DNA of 64,000 nt from Moniliella sp. 'wahieum'. Taxonomy: Eukaryota > Basidiomycota > Moniliellomycetes > Moniliellales > Moniliellaceae. Positions 57,622-64,000 of this stretch are shown here, piece by piece (the first letter of the stretch is position 1; every line of letters starts with the position of its first letter). The position numbers and the translations under genes are program-made. Under the pieces are notes generated by a model. That model did not search any database, was not told where the DNA came from, and was given only the letters and a program-made list of their open reading frames with translations. Where the stretch lies: assembly GCA_003971905.1 (NCBI GenBank), contig RSEE01000009.1:434001-498000 (forward strand), given 5' to 3'.

Positions 57622-59078
57622 ATGAGCCTCTCGCCGTCATACGAACAATGGGCTTCGCCTCTGGCGGGCCGCTATGCGTCCAAGGAGATGTCCAATCTCT
57701 TCTCCAACGCAACCCGTTTCGGCACCTGGCGCCAACTCTGGCTCGCTCTCGCTGAATCCGAGAAAGCCCTCGGTCTTGACATTCCTGACGAGGCCATTTC
57801 CCAGATGAAGGCCCACCTGACACTGGACGATGAGCAGATGGCGCTTGCTGCCCTGGAGGAGAAAAACGCCGCCATGACGTTATGGCGCATGTGCACACTT
57901 TTGGCCATGTTGCCCGGCCGCTGCGCCTTACATTCACCTGGGTGCGACCAGCTGCTATGTGACGGACAACGCAGACCTCATCTTTTTACGCAAGGGCTTC
58001 GACTTGCTTCTCCCCAAGCTTGCTACAGTTATTTCCCGTCTGTCGGCTTTTGCTGAAGAGTACAAGGCGTTGCCCACGCTCGGTTTCACCCACATGCAGC
58101 CCGCCCAGCTGACTACAGTGGGCAAGCGCGCGACGCTTTGGATTCAGGAGTTGCTGTGGGACCTTCGCAATTTTGAACGGGCCCGCAATGATATTGGCTT
58201 CCGCGGTGTGAAGGGCACGACAGGTACTCAGGCCTCGTTCCTTGCCCTCTTTGAGGGTGACCACGATAAGGTCGAAGAGTTGGATGAGATGGTGACCGCC
58301 AAGTTTGGCTTCCCCTACGCCATGCCCGTCACGGGGCAGACGTACAGCCGCAAGGTGGACTTTGACGCGCTGGCGGCCTTGGCTAGCTTCAGCGCTTCCT
58401 CTCTCAAATTGGCGACCGACATTCGTCTGCTGTGCCACCTCAAGGAGCTGGAGGAGCCTTTTGAGAAGGATCAGATTGGAAGCAGTGCCATGGCGTACAA
58501 GCGGAACCCCATGCGTAGCGAACGCGTCTGCGCCCTCTCGCGCTGGCTTGGCAATGTTCTTAACAACACCCGCGAGACGGCTGGTGGTCAATGGATGGAG
58601 CGCACGTTGGACGATAGCGCCAACCGGCGCCTGTCCATTCCCGAGGCCTTCTTGACGGCTGACGTGGTTCTCACCACGCTCCAGAACATTTCGGAAGGCC
58701 TGGTAGTTTACCCGGCAGTGATCAAGAAGCACATTGAGGCTGAGCTGCCGTTCATGGCAACAGAGAATGTGATTATGGCCATGGTCAGGACGGCGGCGGA
58801 GACCGGCAGGAGTGCCATGAGCACATTCGGGTGCTCTCTCACCAAGCTGCCGCGGTGGTGAAACAGAGGGTGGTGACAATGACCTCATTGAGCGCATCAA
58901 AAAGGACCCTTACTTTGCCCCCATCGTGCCCCGTCTTCCTCAATTGCTTGACCCCAGCACGTTTACTGGCCGCGCTGAGCAGCAGGTGGAGCGCTTTGTG
59001 GCCAAGTGGGTGACACCCGCGCTTAAGCCCTACCTAGACGCGATCAACAAGTCGGTAAAGGCTGAGCTGTCGGTCTAA
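57622..59078 (+). CDS. ADE13: Adenylosuccinate lyase
   Basis: Cytosolic enzyme of purine synthesis that splits SAICAR and adenylosuccinate, releasing fumarate. The ATG at 57622 opens [17 protein letters not shown], the standard N-terminus. Further marks: [12 protein letters not shown] (near 57935), [18 protein letters not shown] (58078-58130), [10 protein letters not shown] near 58213, and the fumarate-lyase signature [10 protein letters not shown] near 58482-58510. The chain ends K-S-V-K-A-E-L-S-V at 59078. About 485 residues, equal to yeast Ade13. Three single-base losses (near 57870, 57920 and 58868) break the frame; in each, restoring one base of a short run would rejoin the family sequence, which points to sequencing error in an essential gene. 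No intron is needed. Confidence 0.96.
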
Positions 59079-59861
59079 ATTGCACAAGATACAGCTTCGT
59101 ACTCTTGCAGCATTCTGAATTTACCATGTTCTGCTGATGGCGCCGTGGTGGGGAAAGCATAAATGGTGCGGGTAGATTGAAAACCTACTAGGGCTAGCGT
59201 TGGATGTTATGTGTGGTGGTAAGTGGAAGTGGAAGTGTACCAAGAATAGGATCATCTGCATGATCTGATAGAGGCAGCTAGTAAGAAGTAGGGCTTTTTG
59301 CATTCCATGACTTGGGTAGCTCTCCATCACTAGTAGGCCTCTCACCTCTGCATTGGGATGTTCTGCTCTTATCGGCGGTCACCGCCCTCATCCAACGGCG
59401 CTTGAAGCGCGTGACAGTTAGCCTACTTCTTTCCATCATGATTCAAGTTCCGTTTGGTTTTCTTTCTTCAGGCGAGAGTTGAGAGGTATGGCCACGTAAA
59501 TTAACACAAACGAAAGCTGCAAGGAAACATGATATTGACACGATACTTAACCATACTAAACTTGAACTTTTTTACTGCGAGTCTGAAGCAGCACAAAAGG
59601 CTCATGTCAGTAATCATCACCAAGGGCCGACTCATTGAAAAGGTCAGAGACGAATACACGGTCTCTCATAGCGGTCCTACCCGCTCTGTGTTGGATTGTT
59701 CACAGTAAAAGGTAATTTGCTCATCTTGAGAAGTGATTGGAAGGTAGAACTCACTAGCTAGTTAACATAGAACGCAAACTGTCCAAGATTGAGCGTTTTG
59801 GTGGTGAGGTGGTGGGAGACAAAAGTGGAACGGAAAAAAATGCAGGCTAAATAACGAACAA

Positions 59862-59875
59862 TCAGATCTCAGATC
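59862..59875. repeat. TCAGATC heptamer pair
   Basis: Two exact TCAGATC units followed by ACATTCC. Confidence 0.75.
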
Positions 59876-60982
59876 ACATTCCATTTCCGCTCAGAGCGGA
59901 ATTGGTCACACTTGTGGAGCTGTTTTGGATCAAGATGGGATGATACCGATATTGTTCACTCCCTCAATCCTCCATAGCCGTTTGTGCTCACGCTCACCGC
60001 ACATCGTTGGCCCAGGAGACCATCCCGTTCCAACCCTATGTGACACCTTACTGGTTACGCTTTGGCTGTTTTCCTCGTCGTGCTGGCCTTATTGATCAGC
60101 AACAGCATCATGTTTTCATCATGAGCTACCTTTTGGCTCTCGTTTGTCGCCTCCATTGAAATGATTGTGTTGAAGACACTACGCATGACTCTCAACGATC
60201 AGAAAGTGACCACCGTACATGAGGATACGACCGCTCCGCGGCCTTGACTCGGTTGGGCTTGGGAGCGAGCCCTGCTAATACTGGACAAAGCATCGGCCCA
60301 TAGATCGGATTGGATTCGCAGAGCCAAAAAAGCCTTCTTGGGAGCAGGAAAACTGAGAAGGGGAAGCTCTGTTGGTCCACCGGCCAATGCTCGCCTCTTC
60401 CGGGACTTGGAAGAGAGAAGGGCTCGGGCGGCCGGCTTGCCAAAGTTCTTCCGGACTACTGTACGGGTCCACGGAGTTCGGAAGAGGATGGGCACGCTCC
60501 GCTGGCTCGCCAGTGTTCGTTCGTATAGCACACTCGTAAAACAGCACCGCATTTCTATATCAAAAAAGGGACAAAAAGGAGTCGATGGATGGATCACGTA
60601 CTGCTTTTGATCATCATTGCTGTCCAAGGTTTCCATAGAGACAAGGAAAAGGCATGCAGGTAGATCGTATTACACTCGCAGCGAAGTTGAAGAAGATACG
60701 GCTATGTATAGGCCACTTTGATGTGGGAGGGAGGGACGTTGATACTCTTGAGCCCCTCAACCTGCGGAGCGAGCCTGCCGACAAATGAGGTCAGCGTGAG
60801 GTGCGTATCTGTGGGTTCTCAAGAGGAGGGGAGAGGTGGAGGTGAGGAGCGGCGAAAACGAGGCAAAGGTAAGATGGGCAGCAACCCCTAATCGGAGTGG
60901 CTTGTGTGGAGCAGCGGGCATGAGGAAGAGCGCATAGGGGCAGTGTTGTGTCGGGCAAGGTGGGTGGATGAAAGAACTCGAG

Positions 60983-61032
60983 GTTAAACGTTAAATGTTC
61001 AAGTTGAACGTGTTGAACGTTAAACGTTAAAT
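60983..61032. repeat. TTAAACGTT/TTGAACGT word patch upstream of CCT4
   Basis: GTTAAACGTTAAATG occurs on both sides of TTCAAGTTGAACGTGTTGAACG, giving a near-duplicated, partly palindromic 50-bp patch about 175 bp before the CCT4 start. Confidence 0.8.
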
Positions 61033-61207
61033 GTGAAATTCCGCCGCCAGTGGAGCAGACGCTCTTGCGGCTTCAGTGGTGGTCGAAGTCGAGCGAAGAC
61101 GGGCGGCGAAGACGGTGGGGTGGGGCGCTCACGTGTCGCGCATATGTGTCGATCTGGTTTATCCAGCCCTTCTTTTACGATACCTCCACCGTACTCCCTC
61201 TACACCC

Positions 61208-62929
61208 ATGGCTACTGTGGCACCCATGCCTGCCAGCACCTCTGGCGCTGCTGGAGGGCCCGGAAACAAGGCTTTCAAGAACGCCGACAACCCGATGAGG
61301 TGCGCCGCTCCAACCTGGCCGCTGCCAAGGCTGTGAGCGATGCGGTGCGCACCTCCCTTGGCCCCAAGGGCATGGATAAAATGATCCAGACTGCGCAAGG
61401 CGAGGTGGTGATTACCAACGACGGTGCCACCATCCTCAAGCACATGGCTGTCATGCACCCGGCCGCTCGCATGCTTGTGGAACTCTCCCAGGCTCAGGAC
61501 ATCGAGACTGGCGATGGCACCACTTCGGTAGTGGTTGTGGCCGGGGCGCTGCTGGGTGCAGCTGAGAAGATGCTGGCCAAGGGGATCCACCCTACAATCA
61601 TTGCCGAGTCCTTTGTCAAGGCGTCGAGTAAGGCGGTCGAGTACCTGACCGAGATCAGCACCCCTATTGACTTGAGCGACAGGGAGGCGCTCCTCCGAGC
61701 TGCACACCAGTCTCAACTCCAAAATTGTGTCACAGTACTCTTCCACGCTTGCTCCGATTGCGGTCAATGCTGTGCTCCGTCTGCTGCACAACAAGTCCCC
61801 TACCGCTCCGGGGCCTGTGTCGGCACTGCCCATCACCTCCACGGGAGCAGCGCAAGAAAGCGCACGAGGCACGGTCGAGCCGGCGGGGACGGCGACAAGC
61901 GATGAGCCGTCGGTAGACCTGCGTGACATCCGGTTAGTCAAGAAGGTCGGAGGTACGATTGAGGACACAGAGATGATGGATGGCATGGTGCTGGAGCAGA
62001 CCGCGGTGGCCAACTCGGGTGGGCCAACGCGCATGGAGAAGGCCAAGATCGGTGTGTGCCAGTTCCAACTCTCCAGCCCCAAGCCCGATATGGATAACCA
62101 GATTGTGGTGAATGACTATCGCCAGATGGACAAGATCCTGAAGGAGGAGCGACAGTATCTTCTGCTGAACATGTGCAAGAAGATTAAGAAGGCGGGGTGC
62201 AATGTCTTGCTGCTCCAGAAGTCCATTTTGCGCGATGCTGTCAACGACCTAGCGCTTCATTTCCTTGCCAAGCTTAAGATCCTTGTCATCAAGGACATCG
62301 AGCGTGATGAGATGGAATTGTTTGCAAGACCCTCCACACGACCCCAATCGCCGATATTGACGCTTTCACTGAGGACAAGCTGGCATACGCCGACCTAGTT
62401 GAGGAGGTGCAAACTGGCGGGTGCCCGTGTGGTCAAGGTTTCTGGCATCAAGGACATGGGCAATACTGTGAGCGTCTTGTGCACGGGCCAACAGCCTGGT
62501 GCTTGAGGAGAGCGAGCGGTCGCTGCACGATCGCTGTGTGTGGTGCGCTCGCTTGTGAAGAAGCGCGCCTTAATCGCTGGTGGCGGCGCACCTGAAGTGC
62601 ATGTTTCGCGTCGGCTGGCTCAGTACGCACAACAACTGCAGGGCATGGAGTCATTCTGCTTCCAGGCATTCGCCGACGCTTTGGAGATCATCCCCACGAC
62701 GCTGGCCGAAAATGCCGGGCTCAACCCAATCGCCATTGTGACAGAGCTGCGTAACCGGCATGCTCAGGGGGAGACGACCGCCGGCATTAACGTGCGTAAG
62801 GGAACGATCACCAACATTCTCGAGGAAAATGTATTGCAGCCCCTGTTGGTCAACACGTCGGCCATTGAGTTGGCCACTGAGACGGTGTCACTCCTACTCC
62901 GGATCGATGACTACCATTTGGCCAGGTGA
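61208..62929 (+). CDS. CCT4: CCT/TRiC chaperonin subunit delta
   Basis: One of eight subunits of the cytosolic chaperonin that folds actin and tubulin. ATG 61208 starts a Ala/Ser/Gly-rich leader, then [14 protein letters not shown] near 61340, [10 protein letters not shown] near 61418, and the nucleotide-binding G-D-G-T-T-S-V-V-V near 61510. The delta assignment rests on [30 protein letters not shown] near 62220-62262 and V-I-K-D-I-E-R-D-E. The C-terminal part has A-E-N-A-G-L-N-P-I and [15 protein letters not shown], ending H-L-A-R at 62929. A roughly 45-residue Ala/Ser/Pro-rich insert near 61790-61910 makes it longer (about 570) than usual (about 530). Frame breaks near 61290, 61700, 62325, 62410 and 62500. 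Confidence 0.95.
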
Positions 62930-63141
62930 AGAATTATTGCATTGATTGATCCGTCTAGCTTATCCTGCAGGCGTGCCCTTGTCCATCTACATAGCCCTAC
63001 AGGTTCAGATTATCTGTGGTACAGCATGCATGCATAGAAAGCCCGCTACGGGAGCAGACAAAAAGGCAGACCAATGCCATCGGCTGGCCCATCCGTTCGC
63101 GGCGAGCAAGCCAGCTCGTTTTGGGGGCGCAAGCAAGACGC
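62930..63141. other. Short gap between convergent CCT4 and eS1
   Basis: Both genes end here; the coding frame of eS1 may extend a little into it. Confidence 0.6.
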
Positions 63142-63921
63142 TCAGACGCTGGCCAGGGGTGGGCTCAACGAACTCAGCACTCTTGACCTTGGCACCGAGG
63201 TCCTCAGCGCCCACAACGTTGGCTGCACCGCCGTGGAGCTCAACAAGGCGCGAAACGTCAAACTTGGGCTCTTGATGATCTTGACCTTGTGCACGAACAC
63301 ATCCTTCAGAGGGTAGATGCCACGGGTCGACTTCTCAATCTCGCGACCAATGACCTCCGGAATGAGCTTCTGGACCAGCTCCTTGATGTCGCAGGTCTCA
63401 ATCTCGCGCTTGATGATCTGGAACATCTTTTGCCGGATGGCGCGCACCTGGGCCGACTGGGCGTAGGTCGTCTTGGACACGCTGTTGGAGCGGCGCTTGG
63501 TGAAGGCAATGACAAACAGACGAACAACGTAACCATCCGTCAGCTTCACGTCCTGGTGCGCCTCAATCGTGGTCTGCCACTTGCGAACGAGCGAGCGGAT
63601 CTTGTCCGTCGTGAAGTTCATCGAGTGGAAGTTGGTCAGGCACGAGCGGCCCTGAACCTCGTCGACACGCAGCGAGAACTTGCGGAAGGATTGCTCCTCG
63701 TCCTTGTTCAGGTCAGCGAGCGAGGCCTCGACAATGCGGCCCTTGAGCGAGTCATTGGCGTTCACCAGACCCTGGGATTTGTTCACGATAGTCTTGCCAA
63801 CAGTGCGGTTGTCGAAGAAAGTAGGCGCCCGGATGTCGTGCCACACCTTGCGCGACATGGGGTCGACCGTCTTCTTCTTCATGCCCTTCTTGCCGAGCTT
63901 CTTGTTCTTGCCGATCGCCAT
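63142..63921 (-). CDS. RPS1: 40S ribosomal protein eS1 (S3Ae)
   Basis: Component of the small ribosomal subunit near the mRNA exit site. ATG (first base 63921) gives the standard basic start [13 protein letters not shown], then [40 protein letters not shown], and [10 protein letters not shown] near 63270. One C is missing after that in a C run, so the last 35 or so residues (R-L-V-E-L-H-G-G-A, then [12 protein letters not shown]) lie in the next frame, and the true stop is uncertain: the coordinate given is the stop of the broken frame. Size about 255-260, as in other fungi. The first 220 residues are intact, the longest unbroken conserved stretch in the window. Confidence 0.97.
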   Translation of the reverse strand: MAIGKNKKLGKKGMKKKTVDPMSRKVWHDIRAPTFFDNRTVGKTIVNKSQGLVNANDSLKGRIVEASLADLNKDEEQSFRKFSLRVDEVQGRSCLTNFHSMNFTTDKIRSLVRKWQTTIEAHQDVKLTDGYVVRLFVIAFTKRRSNSVSKTTYAQSAQVRAIRQKMFQIIKREIETCDIKELVQKLIPEVIGREIEKSTRGIYPLKDVFVHKVKIIKSPSLTFRALLSSTAVQPTLWALRTSVPRSRVLSSLSPPLASV

Positions 63922-64000
63922 CTTGAAAGACTGTCCGGGAACACTGCGCGAGGGGAGGTTAGCACTATTCCGTCTCGTTGGATGGGGCCGTCAGCGGGAG

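Larger units (their letters stand above)
59079..61207. other. Spacer before CCT4, 2.1 kb
   Basis: No supported gene. A 145-codon minus-strand frame at 60199-60636 and a 90-codon plus frame at 60338-60610 overlap each other and show no motif. A TCAGATC pair lies at 59862-59875 and an ACGTT word patch at 60983-61032. Confidence 0.5.

Noticed and set aside
57986-58900. 304-codon open frame antisense to adenylosuccinate lyase
   Set aside because: Shadow of a conserved enzyme on the other strand.
57622-59078. Adenylosuccinate lyase as a pseudogene because of frame breaks
   Set aside because: Breaks are single-base losses like those in all other essential genes here, and active-site motifs are intact.
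61159-62082. 307-codon open frame antisense to CCT4
   Set aside because: Shadow of the chaperonin gene.
61208-62929. Initial reading as CCT gamma (CCT3)
   Set aside because: The stretch from [10 protein letters not shown] to V-I-K-D-I-E-R-D-E is characteristic of the delta subunit.

Overview
The window is nuclear DNA of a filamentous or yeast-like fungus, most likely a basidiomycete. The evidence is eukaryotic housekeeping genes with short introns (about 50-120 bp), a recurrent GTACGT 5' splice site, and fungus-typical genes (Skt5/Chs4 chitin synthase activator, Grr1 F-box protein, Csx1/Nam8-type RNA-binding protein, YDR061W-like twin ABC ATPase, secreted histidine acid phosphatase). Phylum-level placement is inference from protein resemblance, not from a marker gene.

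Layout: 0-3.7 kb is the 3' part of a long Pro/Glu/Ala repeat protein (+). 4.4-8.4 kb holds two unrecognised minus-strand candidates. 8.8-11.3 kb holds NC2-beta (Dr1) and a beta-carbonic anhydrase (+). 11.9-18.3 kb holds an ISWI chromatin remodeller and the twin ABC ATPase (-). 18.7-23.9 kb holds a membrane-anchored hypothetical protein and the Skt5-like protein (+). 24.2-25.7 kb holds a zinc-finger/coiled-coil hypothetical (-) and a doubtful downstream ORF. 26.8-28.2 kb is a membrane-anchored type casein kinase I (+). 29.5-31.1 kb is histidine acid phosphatase (-). 33.4-36.1 kb is a long low-complexity/coiled-coil hypothetical (-). 41.0-43.4 kb is an RRM protein (-). 45.3-48.6 kb is Grr1 (-). 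50.1-52.4 kb is an MFS transporter (-). 57.6-59.1 kb is adenylosuccinate lyase (+). 61.2-62.9 kb is CCT4 (+), convergent with ribosomal protein eS1 at 63.1-63.9 kb (-). The genes are unrelated in function and form no cluster; transcription factors and chromatin (NC2-beta, ISWI), ubiquitin ligase (Grr1), kinase, chaperonin, purine synthesis and translation genes sit side by side as in a normal chromosome arm.

Two things stand out. First, almost every conserved gene is interrupted by single-base losses, many in homopolymers, even in essential genes such as CCT4, eS1, ISWI and adenylosuccinate lyase. This looks like uncorrected long-read sequence rather than decay, so boundaries and reading frames below are approximate. 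Second, the long spacers (notably 36.1-41.0, 43.4-45.3, 48.6-50.1 and 52.4-57.6 kb) are full of short arrays that follow one rule: a trinucleotide TCA (or TAA) plus a self-complementary tetramer, repeated as a heptamer or folded as a TGA-NNNN-TCA palindrome. All twelve self-complementary tetramers that contain G or C occur in this setting, and neighbouring arrays pass from one tetramer to the next. I know of no described element with this grammar; it is the main candidate for something new here.

No retroelement, DNA transposon coding region, CRISPR array, rRNA or confident tRNA gene was seen.
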